The notes under the pieces were generated by a model. That model did not search any database and had not been told where the DNA came from. It saw only the letters and a program-made list of their open reading frames with translations. DNA of 64,000 bases from assembly GCA_934589225.1 (NCBI GenBank), contig CAKTNS010000006.1:1-64000 (forward strand). The letters are read 5' to 3'. Below, piece by piece: positions 18,047 to 27,115 of this stretch. A program made the translations under genes and the position numbers. Origin of the DNA: an uncultured Oscillospiraceae bacterium. GTDB taxonomy: Bacteria; Bacillota; Clostridia; Oscillospirales; Oscillospiraceae. Position 1 is the stretch's first letter. Each line of letters starts with the position of its first letter.

Positions 18047-19426
18047 TCATTGCAGTGCCGGAATTATTACCCTCTCTTCATAGTCTTTTCCTGTCAGATA
18101 AAATGCATATACAGGTTGAAGAAATTTCTTTGTATCAACTTCGTATTCTAGCTTGATCGAATTTACCGTAACATTGGTTAAGCCCATCTGATCAAAAGAT
18201 GTATTGCTTTTGAATTTACCTCGGTAGACAGCTTGGCACGCCTTATCTAGAGGAATAATCTTTCCTTGGCTATCGATTGTGAATTTCAACATATGCTGTT
18301 CAATATGGGTGATTTTACCTGATTCAGTATATTTACAACGAATGGTTCCATTTAGCAATTCGTTGTCTACAGAAAGCATTGTGGCGGAAAAAATGTGCCA
18401 TCCGTTTCCTGCATAAGAAAAAACTGCATCAATTGGCGGGACAATAGAAAATTTATTTAACTCATTACGTATTATATCTTCACTTGCCTGGGAAGATTTT
18501 TCATTGTCGTTGGTGATTGAGCTATATTCAAAAGTTCCGTCCAGTGTGTATGCAACGAGTTTGTAATATGGCTCTCCTTGATGTATAAACCAGGTTGAAT
18601 CGTCATAATGGTCAACTCGGTTAAATTTTATTCCAAGTTGTTTTTCAAAAAGACTGGCTAACTCAATTGAGCTATTGATATTGAAGGTAGAAATCTTATA
18701 TACAGGAGCAATATCTGACAATGAGCCTACAGAGGCTTGATTTTCCCATTCAATTCTACGGGTGTTCAAGTAGTAGGCTGGAGCACATGGTAAATTCCCG
18801 TAGGTTTGAAAATAATATCTGCAAAAGCCAATACCCCAAAACATTATAACACAAATCGGTAGTATAGCGTAGGTGGACCATGTTTTCCTACTTTCGGGAT
18901 TTCTTGAGCTAACGTTGGTAGTAAACATGGATAAGCAGTAACCGAGCATTGCTCCAAGAACATTGCAAAAAATATCGTCGACATCAAATATGCCTATGCT
19001 TTTTATATATTGTATTGCTTCGATAGATGTTGAAAGTAAAATTGCGACTAATGCAACTGACCACCATTTACGCATTTGTTTCCATATCATGGGGCATAAA
19101 GCTCCGAAAGGAATGTAGATGACGATACTAAGTATAACGTTCAAAAATGAAGTCGTTGAAAAGGTATTCCAGGCTTCTTGCCATGCCCGAAATAGGTGAA
19201 AGTTAAATCCAGAGGTACTTCCAACATAACGCAGGATTGTTGTATAAAGTAAAGCAGCTAGGTATCCTATCAGTAATATAAACAAAAGAAGTTTAGGGCG
19301 CATTATCTTTTTTCGGAGTCGATAGGCAAGGAAGCATAAAACAATCGCAACGAGAATCATGGCGAGAATACCGCAAATAATGCTGGCATGAAGAGTGCTA
19401 AATATTAGTCTATACATACTGTGCAA
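18047..19426 (-). CDS. VanZ-domain membrane protein with large extra domain
   Basis: 459 residues if translation starts at TTG 19426, which lies 9 bases after AGGAGG; ATG 19417 is the alternative. The first 170 residues are a five-segment VanZ-type membrane domain (FGALCPMIWKQMRKWW, SIEAIQYIKSIGIFDVDDIFCNVLGA). The last 280 residues are extracellular-like with no known domain. VanZ proteins are linked to low-level teicoplanin resistance, but most homologues are uncharacterized. AT-rich cargo on the minus strand beside another secreted-protein gene. Confidence 0.7.
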   Translation of the reverse strand: MHSMYRLIFSTLHASIICGILAMILVAIVLCFLAYRLRKKIMRPKLLLFILLIGYLAALLYTTILRYVGSTSGFNFHLFRAWQEAWNTFSTTSFLNVILSIVIYIPFGALCPMIWKQMRKWWSVALVAILLSTSIEAIQYIKSIGIFDVDDIFCNVLGAMLGYCLSMFTTNVSSRNPESRKTWSTYAILPICVIMFWGIGFCRYYFQTYGNLPCAPAYYLNTRRIEWENQASVGSLSDIAPVYKISTFNINSSIELASLFEKQLGIKFNRVDHYDDSTWFIHQGEPYYKLVAYTLDGTFEYSSITNDNEKSSQASEDIIRNELNKFSIVPPIDAVFSYAGNGWHIFSATMLSVDNELLNGTIRCKYTESGKITHIEQHMLKFTIDSQGKIIPLDKACQAVYRGKFKSNTSFDQMGLTNVTVNSIKLEYEVDTKKFLQPVYAFYLTGKDYEERVIIPALQ

Positions 19427-19533
19427 TGACTTGTACCTCCTGGCGTATAATGTGAAACTGCCTGTAAAAATTGGTTGTTGGGGGCAACGCCACATAAAAC
19501 GGCGTTGCCCCCGCGTTTGCATAGGAGAAATTA

Positions 19534-20091
19534 TTAAGTTGCCTTAATTCGGGTCCCCTCGTTTAGGACGGTCCTTGTACCATCTGGAATGATGACAAAG
19601 TATACTTTGTCACTAGATTCAAAGCCGCGCGCCGTTACGGTCTGGTGTACAAGACGAGGAACCCCGACGTCATATACCTTTGTGTTTTTCCATCCCTTTT
19701 TAAATACGCGAAGGATAAAGTCTCCATCTCCGCTGTTAGAGCCAATGAAAAAGTCAAAATCCAGCTTCCCATTATGGCCTGTAAAATAGTAGTTTGAATA
19801 AATCGCTGTTTTGGTCGTATCAGCCTCAAAATAGTAGGATTCCTTATAAGAAAGATCGAATTCCTCTGTTGGTACGGTATATCCATATGTAGCGATACCT
19901 TCGCCAGAGGCACTAATCGTTTCCATTAGCAACGCATCGGCGGCTTCATGCGTAAGCGTCTGTACGGACAGTACTTTTGCACCAGTGAATACAACTTCGT
20001 TCTCAAATTCATCTGCGCTTGCAGTGAAAATCATGCACAGCAGGAGGACGAAGCACAATAGAATGTTGGTTGCTTTTTTCAGATGTCCCAT
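19534..20091 (-). CDS. Secreted protein of unknown function
   Basis: 185 residues from ATG 20091 (MGHLKKATNILLCF) behind AAAGGAG. A clear signal peptide ends near TASA. The rest is beta-rich (YYFEADTTKTAIYSNYYF, SSDKVYFVIIPDG) and resembles an extracellular beta-sandwich. It is upstream of the VanZ-domain gene on the same strand and may be co-expressed. Family not recognised. Confidence 0.6.
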   Translation of the reverse strand: MGHLKKATNILLCFVLLLCMIFTASADEFENEVVFTGAKVLSVQTLTHEAADALLMETISASGEGIATYGYTVPTEEFDLSYKESYYFEADTTKTAIYSNYYFTGHNGKLDFDFFIGSNSGDGDFILRVFKKGWKNTKVYDVGVPRLVHQTVTARGFESSDKVYFVIIPDGTRTVLNEGTRIKAT

Positions 20092-20499
20092 AATTACTCC
20101 TTTAAGTGTAGTTTGATTCAAATTTCTCCGTAAGATATAGTGACAACTCCATTTAAGTCATCACATCGTTTTTCCAATAGGTTTAGAAAGTAGTTCCTCC
20201 TTAACATTGATTTTCCACCAATTGTCCCGCTTCTCGATGATGGATGTCGAGAAGCAACTGCATATTTTGCTATACACCATTTCAAAATGCAGGGGAGTAA
20301 TAAAACTGCTGATCAGGCAGATTTACACAGGTGATATTTGCTTTTGCTGTGTGATTAATCTATCACTACATGATCTATATTTCAAGGGATGCTGCAGAAC
20401 TGCAAGGAATTTATGGAGTTTTGCAATTCGAATCCGAGTTACCATGGTGGTCGGCCACCATTAAACTAGCCCAGGGCGGATTCCTCGTATCTCGTATAA
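20092..20499. other. Intergenic stretch without a supported gene
   Basis: About 400 bases separate the divergent secreted-protein gene from the agrC terminator. Short open frames exist but have no ribosome site or protein-like character. The promoter of the minus-strand secreted protein should lie at its left edge. Confidence 0.5.
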
Positions 20500-20541
20500 A
20501 GACGACAGTCCCTGTCTCTAAAGGCAGGAACTGTCGTCTGC
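20500..20541 (-). terminator. Hairpin downstream of agrC
   Basis: ACGACAGT and ACTGTCGT arms enclose an inner CCTG/CAGG stem. On the minus strand it follows the agrC stop and leads into TCTTTATA, a weak terminator tail. Confidence 0.55.
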
Positions 20542-20555
20542 GAAGTAGGAGGTAT

Positions 20556-21860
20556 TTATAAGGTAATGCCACACTTTTTTTCACCAATCATTGCTGTCAT
20601 TATAAATATTCGTGTATCAACATTATATTCCCAGCTAAAATCGCCATGGTAATTAGACAACACCTTTGACACGCTTTTTAACCCAAACCCATGGATTTTC
20701 TTATCTTCTTTGGAAGTAATCAATGATCCACCGTGGGTGCTGGGAGGCGTGTCGCAGCTGTTCACAACAACCAGGACACTGTATCCATTGCGCATGGTTG
20801 TTTCCAGCAGAATTGATTTCTGCTTGGAGTGTTCGGCGGATGTCAAGGCGTTGTCCATCAGATTCCCAAGGATCGCCACGAGGTCGATGTCCTCCATTTC
20901 TTTGAGGTTGCAGCTTCTTACATTATATTCAAAGTGAATCCCGCGATGGGCGCAATCCATGACATATTTATTTATCATAACATCCAGCATCATATTTCCG
21001 CTGTGGCAGTTCTTGGTGTAGCTTTTCAGCTGATCCGAGAGCTTAGCAATATACTCATTGATTGTGGGGTCATCGCTCAACGCCTGTATGGCTGCCAGGT
21101 GCTTTTTGGTGTCATGGGCATAAATGAGCAAATTCTGGTTCTGCTGCTCCAAAATATCAAAATGGGACTTTTCCGTTTGGAGCCTGTCGTACTCGGATTT
21201 CATGCGAATGTATTCGCTGTTTGCCTCTACTTGATGCTGATAGGTGATAAACAGCAAAATCGTGGAACCGAAGATGATTAGGCTGGAAATGGCGAGAAGC
21301 AACTGCGTATTGTAAGACGTACCACTTTGGACGCAGATGTACCAGAACATTCCCAGGCATACCGTAACGGATATGGGGTAGAAAAAGAGGTTTGATGGGA
21401 TTTTTGCGTAAACCGTTTTGGGCTTTACGATGCCGGAGAGTACCAGGCTGGTGAGGAAGAACAGCGTCTTATTCATGGAACACTCCAGCATTAGCAGCGC
21501 ATAGTTGGTGTTAAAGTCAGCCGGGCGCATGTGGGTAAACGCCGAGATAACAAAAACTACGATCAATTCCAGCGCAAAATTCAGCAGTTCCAGAATGATT
21601 GCATAGCACACAGAAGGGAATAGTTTGATTTCAAAAAAGCTAAAGGCATAGAAAGCCTTTATGAAAATCGATACAATGTAATTGATCCATGGATTATTGT
21701 GAAAAGCCAGATTTAACAGGGAGCCAAGTTCAAAGAGAATCAAGCCGCCTATGAAACATATCCGCGAGGATACCCTTTTTTCGGAAATGCGGGAGTAAAA
21801 TACATAGGTAATCAGCAGCTCAATTGCGTAGACCACGCAGGAGACAACAGGATTTAGCAT
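20556..21860 (-). CDS. agrC: AgrC-type sensor histidine kinase
   Basis: 434 residues. Five to six hydrophobic segments fill the first 200 residues as the peptide-sensing membrane domain. The cytoplasmic part has a phospho-acceptor H box (YAHDTKKHLAA) and a GHKL ATPase (NLMDNALTSAEHS, HGFGLKSV). This is the architecture of AgrC receptors for cyclic thiolactone peptides. It follows the response regulator gene with 2 bases between stop and start, and the matching agrD-agrB genes lie 1.4 kb away on the other strand. Confidence 0.85.
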   Translation of the reverse strand: MLNPVVSCVVYAIELLITYVFYSRISEKRVSSRICFIGGLILFELGSLLNLAFHNNPWINYIVSIFIKAFYAFSFFEIKLFPSVCYAIILELLNFALELIVVFVISAFTHMRPADFNTNYALLMLECSMNKTLFFLTSLVLSGIVKPKTVYAKIPSNLFFYPISVTVCLGMFWYICVQSGTSYNTQLLLAISSLIIFGSTILLFITYQHQVEANSEYIRMKSEYDRLQTEKSHFDILEQQNQNLLIYAHDTKKHLAAIQALSDDPTINEYIAKLSDQLKSYTKNCHSGNMMLDVMINKYVMDCAHRGIHFEYNVRSCNLKEMEDIDLVAILGNLMDNALTSAEHSKQKSILLETTMRNGYSVLVVVNSCDTPPSTHGGSLITSKEDKKIHGFGLKSVSKVLSNYHGDFSWEYNVDTRIFIMTAMIGEKKCGITL

Positions 21861-21862
21861 TT

Positions 21863-22561
21863 TTATTGCCTCCTCAGGTATTCAAACCAGTATTTGTGGA
21901 AGAGTGCCTGCTTCCGCGGGGCAATTGGAATTCTTGTATCGTCCGTTAGGTAAAGCTCAGAATAGGCATACTGTTTTACATAATGAAGGTTGACAAAATA
22001 CGATTTGTGGACCAAGTAGAAGAAAAGCGGCGGCATTTTCTCGCACAGCTCGTCAAATCCCTCACGAATCGGCAGGGATTGGTACTTAGTTTTTACGAAA
22101 ACCTTGCGGTTCGCCCGGGTGATGTACATGATATCATCAATGACAATTCTTTGCTGGGCATTGTCCCCATACAGGAAGATATCCACATACGCCCCGTCAA
22201 TATATTCCATGGCTTTGTCCAGCCCGGAATATAGCCGCCCGACGTCAAAGGGCTTCGAGAAGTAGCGCAGGGCCTGTAAATCCATGGCATCGTCCTGGTA
22301 ATCGTCATAGTTCGTAACAAAAAACAGGGCAATCTTTCGATTCCGGCGCTTTAGCTCCTTGGCGAGGGAGATACCGTCTATTTCCTCCATCTGGATATCC
22401 AGGAATGCCAGATCGAACCGTGTTTCAGATTCTAGGATTTCCTTTGGGGAAGTTATTGCCAATATCTCATAATTTATGAAGCGGCTATCCATGTACTGCT
22501 GAACATGCGCCTGGAGGGTATTCACATACTGAATCTCGTCATCGCATATCAATATCTTCAT
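21863..22561 (-). CDS. agrA: AgrA-type response regulator (LytTR)
   Basis: 232 residues from ATG 22561 behind AGGTGA. The receiver domain has the acidic pair in ICDDE, the phospho-acceptor Asp in LAFLDIQM and the Lys in RYFSKPF. The C-terminal LytTR DNA-binding domain carries YITRANRKVFVKT and FVNLHYV. It should bind paired 9-bp sites in target promoters when phosphorylated by AgrC. It is first in the minus-strand agrA-agrC operon. Confidence 0.88.
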   Translation of the reverse strand: MKILICDDEIQYVNTLQAHVQQYMDSRFINYEILAITSPKEILESETRFDLAFLDIQMEEIDGISLAKELKRRNRKIALFFVTNYDDYQDDAMDLQALRYFSKPFDVGRLYSGLDKAMEYIDGAYVDIFLYGDNAQQRIVIDDIMYITRANRKVFVKTKYQSLPIREGFDELCEKMPPLFFYLVHKSYFVNLHYVKQYAYSELYLTDDTRIPIAPRKQALFHKYWFEYLRRQ

Positions 22562-22574
22562 AAATATCACCTAA

Positions 22575-22612
22575 AAAATAGACTTGCCACATTTGCGGCA
22601 AGTCTATTTTAT
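22575..22612. terminator. Terminator between the HTH gene and agrA
   Basis: A 14-bp stem (AAAATAGACTTGCC / GGCAAGTCTATTTT, 22575-22588 with 22597-22610) with A and T tails on both sides. It ends transcription of the minus-strand HTH gene, so agrA needs its own promoter or read-through. Confidence 0.8.
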
Positions 22613-22700
22613 CACTTTGGTGGTCAATCTTCAAGGTGAATACGCTCATGCGCAATCGGCAATTCTACATGATTTCCTTGCATTTTGTCAATCGAAGAAA

Positions 22701-23024
22701 TTATCCCCTATAGTTCGAACGTAAATACGTTTCCAAAAGCTCCTCAAGTAAATGCTGCTGCGATTCACTCAGGCGCATGACCAATTGTGTGAGTTCGTCC
22801 ACATCATCAGAAACACGCCCAAGCAGATAATAATCAGGAGTGTTCCCTAGTTCCTTACATAGTTTGTAAAGGAAGGGAATGGTCGTATTATATTTCCCAC
22901 ATTCGATGCCGGACAAGTGATTTGGTGAACAACCAAGCTTTTCTGATAGCTGCTCTTGTGTAAGGTTGTGAGCGCTTCGTACTCTTGCAATTCGCTTCCC
23001 AATTTCTTTTTTATTATATTCCAT
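22701..23024 (-). CDS. Xre-family transcriptional regulator
   Basis: 107 residues. The N-terminal helix-turn-helix is clear (LTQEQLSEKLGCSPNHLSGIE), followed by a leucine-rich helical tail for dimerization. It lies between agrA and agrD, divergent to agrD, and is well placed to control the agr locus or the element. Similar small Xre proteins accompany agr-like loci in Clostridia. Confidence 0.82.
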   Translation of the reverse strand: MEYNKKEIGKRIARVRSAHNLTQEQLSEKLGCSPNHLSGIECGKYNTTIPFLYKLCKELGNTPDYYLLGRVSDDVDELTQLVMRLSESQQHLLEELLETYLRSNYRG

Positions 23025-23049
23025 GAACTATCACCACTTCTCTAGTATA

Positions 23050-23150
23050 TTACCATCTGTTCAAGGTGATAGGAACGATAAAAAGCAGAATATATCTGTA
23101 TTTTATGTTGTTGTAGCTGAAAATATTTGATTATCTGTAAATTATGTACT
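23050..23150. repeat. Three ATCTGT direct repeats upstream of agrD
   Basis: ATCTGT starts at 23055, 23094 and 23133, exactly 39 bases apart. The second and third copies extend to 14 of 16 matches (TATCTGTA..TTATGT). They lie in the divergent promoter region of the HTH gene and agrD and could be binding sites of the LytTR regulator or the Xre protein. Confidence 0.45.
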
Positions 23151-23244
23151 TTCCGCAATTTGTCGAGATTTGTCTGCCTTTCTGCTTCACGCCTTGAAAA
23201 TATTTTGCGTTTGTGGTAGGCTTCTGGCCGAGGAGGTGATAACC

Positions 23245-23394
23245 ATGAAAAACGGAAAGAACATCATTGCGAAGGCAGCAAAAAAGGCCGCTGAACGTGA
23301 GCTTCGCCGTGATGCGAACCAGACCAGCTGTGTTTTGTTCTATCAGCCCAAAGCACCCAACGGTCTGAACCGCTTCAAGAGTGGCAAGGTATGA
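23245..23394 (+). CDS. agrD: AgrD-type cyclic autoinducer peptide precursor
   Basis: 49 residues from ATG 23245 behind a strong AGGAGGTGATAACC site. An amphipathic N-terminal helix (NIIAKAAKKAAERELRR) precedes the signal core TSCVLFYQPKAP and a charged tail. By comparison with Clostridium perfringens AgrD (ring CLWFT), the predicted mature peptide is a five-residue thiolactone of Cys29-Val-Leu-Phe-Tyr33 with a short N-terminal tail. The stop overlaps agrB (ATGA). Confidence 0.85.
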   Translation: MKNGKNIIAKAAKKAAERELRRDANQTSCVLFYQPKAPNGLNRFKSGKV

Positions 23395-23978
23395 TTTCGG
23401 TAATCGCAGACCGCATTTCAGAGAAAATGCTGCATGAAGGATTGATCCTGGAGGAAGATCGTGAACTGTATCGATACGGCTTTTTCCTGCTCATTTCTAG
23501 GGGCATCTTCTTTGTGATTGCGGGCATAGCCGGTGCGTTTGTTGGAAATTTATGGGATAGTATTTTCTTTTACATCCTGTTTTCCTTCCTGCGTGGCTAT
23601 GCCGGAGGTCTGCACGCCGACAGGGAGGCGGTGTGCTTATTTAGCACAACCGCTTCCTTGTTCCTTGCGGCCAAAATCATTTTTTGCTTAAAGTGCGGAA
23701 ATTATGTCATGTTCTCATGCTGCGTGCTTATTGTGAGTAGCCTCCTGGTTTCCTTCATAGCACCTTTGGATACGGACAGCAAACCGTTGAGCAAATTGGA
23801 AATTCGCTATTACCGAAGAATCGTAAGACGATTGACACTGCTCATGAATTTGGGCTCTTTCGGCCTCCTTGCGGTAGGATATTCCCAATTTTTATTTATC
23901 AGCTGTCTCGTCACAGGTATGGAGGCGGCATTGTTGATTCTTGGAAAGATAAAAGGGACTTGTCACAGTGAAACATGA
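23391..23978 (+). CDS. agrB: AgrB-type peptide-processing membrane protease
   Basis: 195 residues with about five hydrophobic segments. The catalytic pair is in RGYAGGLHADREAVC: His75 and Cys82, with the spacing of AgrB cysteine proteases. It cleaves AgrD at the C-terminal side of the ring and forms the thiolactone. It overlaps agrD by four bases. Together with agrA and agrC the locus is complete. Confidence 0.9.
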   Translation: MISVIADRISEKMLHEGLILEEDRELYRYGFFLLISRGIFFVIAGIAGAFVGNLWDSIFFYILFSFLRGYAGGLHADREAVCLFSTTASLFLAAKIIFCLKCGNYVMFSCCVLIVSSLLVSFIAPLDTDSKPLSKLEIRYYRRIVRRLTLLMNLGSFGLLAVGYSQFLFISCLVTGMEAALLILGKIKGTCHSET

Positions 23979-24236
23979 AAATCCGCTTTTCTGCATGAAT
24001 TTCTTGCAGTTCTGCATGAGGGATTGAAATCATGGAATTGAGTTCATAGAATGCAGATAGATGAAATGGAAGAAATTTAGTTATTCTAAACTGGATATGA
24101 ATTTGCCTGATCAGCGGTTCATAGATTCCCAAAATCAAAGGGAACGTGCACACCCAAAGATTTGCATTATGCTTATTATAGGCCATCAGTAATAATGGGA
24201 ATGGGTTGATGGAGAAAAGAGACAAAGGAGGAACTT
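23979..24236. other. Intergenic region downstream of agrB
   Basis: No gene supported. Contains the leader and a ribosome site (GAGGAAC) of the following secreted-protein gene; no clear terminator after agrB is visible, so read-through into the following genes is possible. Confidence 0.5.
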
Positions 24237-24755
24237 ATGCGTTATATTAGGAAAACAATCACATTGCTTATGGCTGTAGTTATGCTGGTGTCCATGTTGG
24301 CAATTCCGACATTTGCCATGGCAGAGTCTACGTATTTACGTGTAAAGGCGGCGGTTGCTGCATTTCCTGAAGTGTATTATTTGGTAAGTGGACAAAGAAC
24401 CACTGTTCTCGCTCTACAGGCATATTTGATGAGATTCAATGACACCTGTAAAGGTAAACTCAAGTATGGTAATACATACATGGACGGTGAATATGGAGGA
24501 TGTACGAAGAAGGCTGTTGCATGCGCACAGTCAGTTCTTGGCGTAAAAGCGGATGGCTGGTGTGGAAAAGATACATGGGGAGCTATTTCCGAAAGCCTTG
24601 TTCGCAACGGAGATGGAGTATATCGACGTTACAGTACACATGGTAATTGCTATGTTGTGGCAGGGGGGAAGAGTGGATCTGGATCCGATGGATTGCCAAC
24701 CCTGCATTACCTCGACGAAGATAATGCTCCTGCTTTCATTGAGACACTAATTTAA
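24237..24755 (+). CDS. Secreted protein with peptidoglycan-binding-like domain
   Basis: 172 residues with a signal peptide ending near TFAMA. The middle resembles a PG_binding_1 repeat: ALQAYLMRF, then DGEYGGCTKKAVACAQ and GVKADGWCGKDTWGAI, but with unusual extra cysteines that could form disulfides. It is the first gene after agrDB on the same strand. A wall-bound or secreted effector under quorum control is possible (inference). Confidence 0.65.
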   Translation: MRYIRKTITLLMAVVMLVSMLAIPTFAMAESTYLRVKAAVAAFPEVYYLVSGQRTTVLALQAYLMRFNDTCKGKLKYGNTYMDGEYGGCTKKAVACAQSVLGVKADGWCGKDTWGAISESLVRNGDGVYRRYSTHGNCYVVAGGKSGSGSDGLPTLHYLDEDNAPAFIETLI

Positions 24756-24815
24756 TGTTCATTAATTTCTTGCGTTAAAAACAAACGACAGAGCCGTTAC
24801 CCTAAAAATCAAAAT

Positions 24816-24851
24816 ATCTCCAGTATACTCCCATGTATACTGGAGATTTAA
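24816..24851 (+). terminator. Hairpin before the lipoprotein gene
   Basis: A perfect 12-bp stem (24816-24827 with 24836-24847), 8-base loop, then TTTAATA. It lies directly in front of the AGGAGG site of the next gene, so it may be a terminator or a regulatory leader hairpin. Confidence 0.6.
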
Positions 24852-24865
24852 TAGGAGGTAGCAAA

Positions 24866-26332
24866 ATGTTTAAGTTAAAAAAGAGAAATTTTTTCGCAGC
24901 TATTTTGGCGTGCCTGATTTTGTGTGGCTGCCAAAAGGCTCCTCAAAGTAATACTGCAGAGAACACGTTCGCTACAGGTGCTATAGATAATAATGGTGTT
25001 CATCAGACTCAGACCGTACCTAAAGAAGAAAAAGCAATCCACAGAGAGTTCACGAGCACAGATGGTTCAGTTCAGTTTGAAATGGATATAGAAACGGATG
25101 TAGCAGTTTCTACATTACCAGTGGTGAAGGTTCAGCCACACTACCTGACAGTAGAGGATGTACAACGTGTGGCATACGCATTATTTGACAATGTCGATTT
25201 CTATGAAAGAGAACCGTATGAGACTGCAACATACAGCAAAGCTGAAATTCAAAACAGGCTCAGTAACTGGTCCAAGTATGTGAGTACAGAAGAACTTCGG
25301 TCCCTTTATGGAAGTGAAGATAATAGTTTTATTCAAAAACTTGTGCGTGATTATATACAGGACTATACGCTAAAAATGGAAAGCGCATCGAATGATAACC
25401 CACATGTGCGATGCAAATGGGAATTTAAGGAGGAGTCCAGATATACATTTTCTCCAGATAATATTGAGGCAGAACAATTAGCAGACGATAATAGTGCAAT
25501 TATGGCAAATTGCACTCAAAACGATATTCGGTACTGTTTCGATGCAGTAACTCGTAATAAAAATGATTATAAATTAAACATAATCTCCGTATATATTGAT
25601 GGCTCCAATAGCCCATTTGGAATTGATGAAGCTATAGCACGAGCGTCTCTATGTAGAACACAAAAGCCAGAGCAAACCAAGATTGACACCATTGCAGAAA
25701 AGGCGAAAAAAATACTGAACGAGGTAGCATTGGGTCAGTGGGAACTTGAGTCATGCACTTTGCGGACGGATATGATTGGCGATACCCCAGAATACTCCAT
25801 TTGCATTAATGCATTGCCAGTGTTGTCTGGCGGAAAGGCTGTTGACTCATCTCCATTTTTCAAATTAAAGGGCGAAGATGTCTACGCATCCAATTATTAC
25901 CTGACAAGTGCGCAAATTGTCTTTGCTCCAGATGGAACATTGCTATCGTTTGAACTTACATCACCCATTGATATTATAGAAGTGAGTGAACAAGTCAATA
26001 TTCTCAATACGTCCGATGAAATGATTAACCAGGGAATTAATCGTCTTTCCCTCACGGACTGCCTTGCTTTTTACACAGGAAATTCAAAAGATTTAGATGG
26101 TATTCCGACATTGTGCAATGTAAATATCACAAGCGGATTCTATGGTTTAATCCGTACGAAGGTTATAAATCAGGAGAACGAATATCAGTATATTCCAAGT
26201 TTTGCTTTGACGGGGACATACGAAATTTCCAATAAAAACACTGGAGAGGTATATATGTATAAGGATATACCAGGAATCCTACTTGCGTTAGATGCCGCTG
26301 ATGGCACGGTACTTATTGCACCTGGGGCATAA
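24866..26332 (+). CDS. Lipoprotein (DUF6034-like)
   Basis: 488 residues from ATG 24866 behind AGGAGG. The lipobox is LILCGC, so the mature protein is anchored on the outer face of the membrane by Cys. The rest is a large extracellular domain without recognised catalytic motif; its layout resembles DUF6034 proteins, which are lipoproteins of gut Clostridia found next to ABC genes. Followed 22 bases later by a permease gene. Confidence 0.65.
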   Translation: MFKLKKRNFFAAILACLILCGCQKAPQSNTAENTFATGAIDNNGVHQTQTVPKEEKAIHREFTSTDGSVQFEMDIETDVAVSTLPVVKVQPHYLTVEDVQRVAYALFDNVDFYEREPYETATYSKAEIQNRLSNWSKYVSTEELRSLYGSEDNSFIQKLVRDYIQDYTLKMESASNDNPHVRCKWEFKEESRYTFSPDNIEAEQLADDNSAIMANCTQNDIRYCFDAVTRNKNDYKLNIISVYIDGSNSPFGIDEAIARASLCRTQKPEQTKIDTIAEKAKKILNEVALGQWELESCTLRTDMIGDTPEYSICINALPVLSGGKAVDSSPFFKLKGEDVYASNYYLTSAQIVFAPDGTLLSFELTSPIDIIEVSEQVNILNTSDEMINQGINRLSLTDCLAFYTGNSKDLDGIPTLCNVNITSGFYGLIRTKVINQENEYQYIPSFALTGTYEISNKNTGEVYMYKDIPGILLALDAADGTVLIAPGA

Positions 26333-26353
26333 TGTACAGAGATAAAAAGCACT

Positions 26354-27115
26354 ATGGAGTGCAAAATAATTAATGCGGCGTATGCCGGGATAAAAGAAAC
26401 GGTAATTATCAGGATTTTACTGCCAATCGTATCAATTGTTCTCCTTATATTTGCTGCGTCTACTAATACACTATTACAAATTTCTACATCATCTGCGCTT
26501 TTACCACACAATTACCATGTGAAGTTGGTATTAAATGCGCTACATTCTGAAATTTTCAAAAGTTTCTTGCCAATTTTGACGGTATTACCTTTTTCACAAA
26601 GCTATGTGGATGACTTAAAAACAAAGTATATTTATTTCTGGCTGATAAGGACAAGCTATAAAACGTATTTATTTAGTCGAATGGTGGTATGCTTTGTGTA
26701 TGGCGGATTTGTAAGCGCAACTGGCAGTGGATTGGCATTGGGGATAGCCACTTTAATATTTTTGCCCATCGAAGGTATTAAGGAAGCGGAATTAAATGCG
26801 CTATCTCAACTTGTTGAAATGATTATTTTAGTCTCTATTAATGGCGGTTTATGGGCAGTATGGGGTATGATTGGTAGTATATTTATGGAAAGTAAATATA
26901 TTGCCTTTGCTACACCTTTTTCTACCTATTATCTGCTATTAATCCTATGTGAACGCTATTGTCCAAACGCCTTTTTTCTCTATCCATCTAATTGGTTGAA
27001 TCCAGATAAGTGGATCTATGGCACGTTAAGTGCAGCGGTATTTATGCTAGAACTAACCACGATTTGCGGACTCTTTTTTGTCATTTTTGCGGGAAGAAGG
27101 TTACGGAAACTATGA
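26354..27115 (+). CDS. ABC-type permease subunit 1
   Basis: 253 residues with six hydrophobic segments and no catalytic motif. A start is visible at ATG 26354. It precedes a second permease (ATGA overlap) and an ATPase, so the three form an ABC exporter. Its codon use is AT-rich like the agr block, while the next gene is GC-rich; the change falls at the overlap. Confidence 0.65.
   Translation: MECKIINAAYAGIKETVIIRILLPIVSIVLLIFAASTNTLLQISTSSALLPHNYHVKLVLNALHSEIFKSFLPILTVLPFSQSYVDDLKTKYIYFWLIRTSYKTYLFSRMVVCFVYGGFVSATGSGLALGIATLIFLPIEGIKEAELNALSQLVEMIILVSINGGLWAVWGMIGSIFMESKYIAFATPFSTYYLLLILCERYCPNAFFLYPSNWLNPDKWIYGTLSAAVFMLELTTICGLFFVIFAGRRLRKL

Noticed and set aside
18047..19426. Vancomycin resistance operon
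   Set aside because: Only a VanZ-domain gene is present; no vanHAX or vanRS-like genes nearby. The sensor/regulator pair at 20556-22561 is of the Agr type.
20207..20464. 85-codon plus-strand frame downstream of the secreted-protein gene
   Set aside because: No ribosome site and no protein-like pattern.
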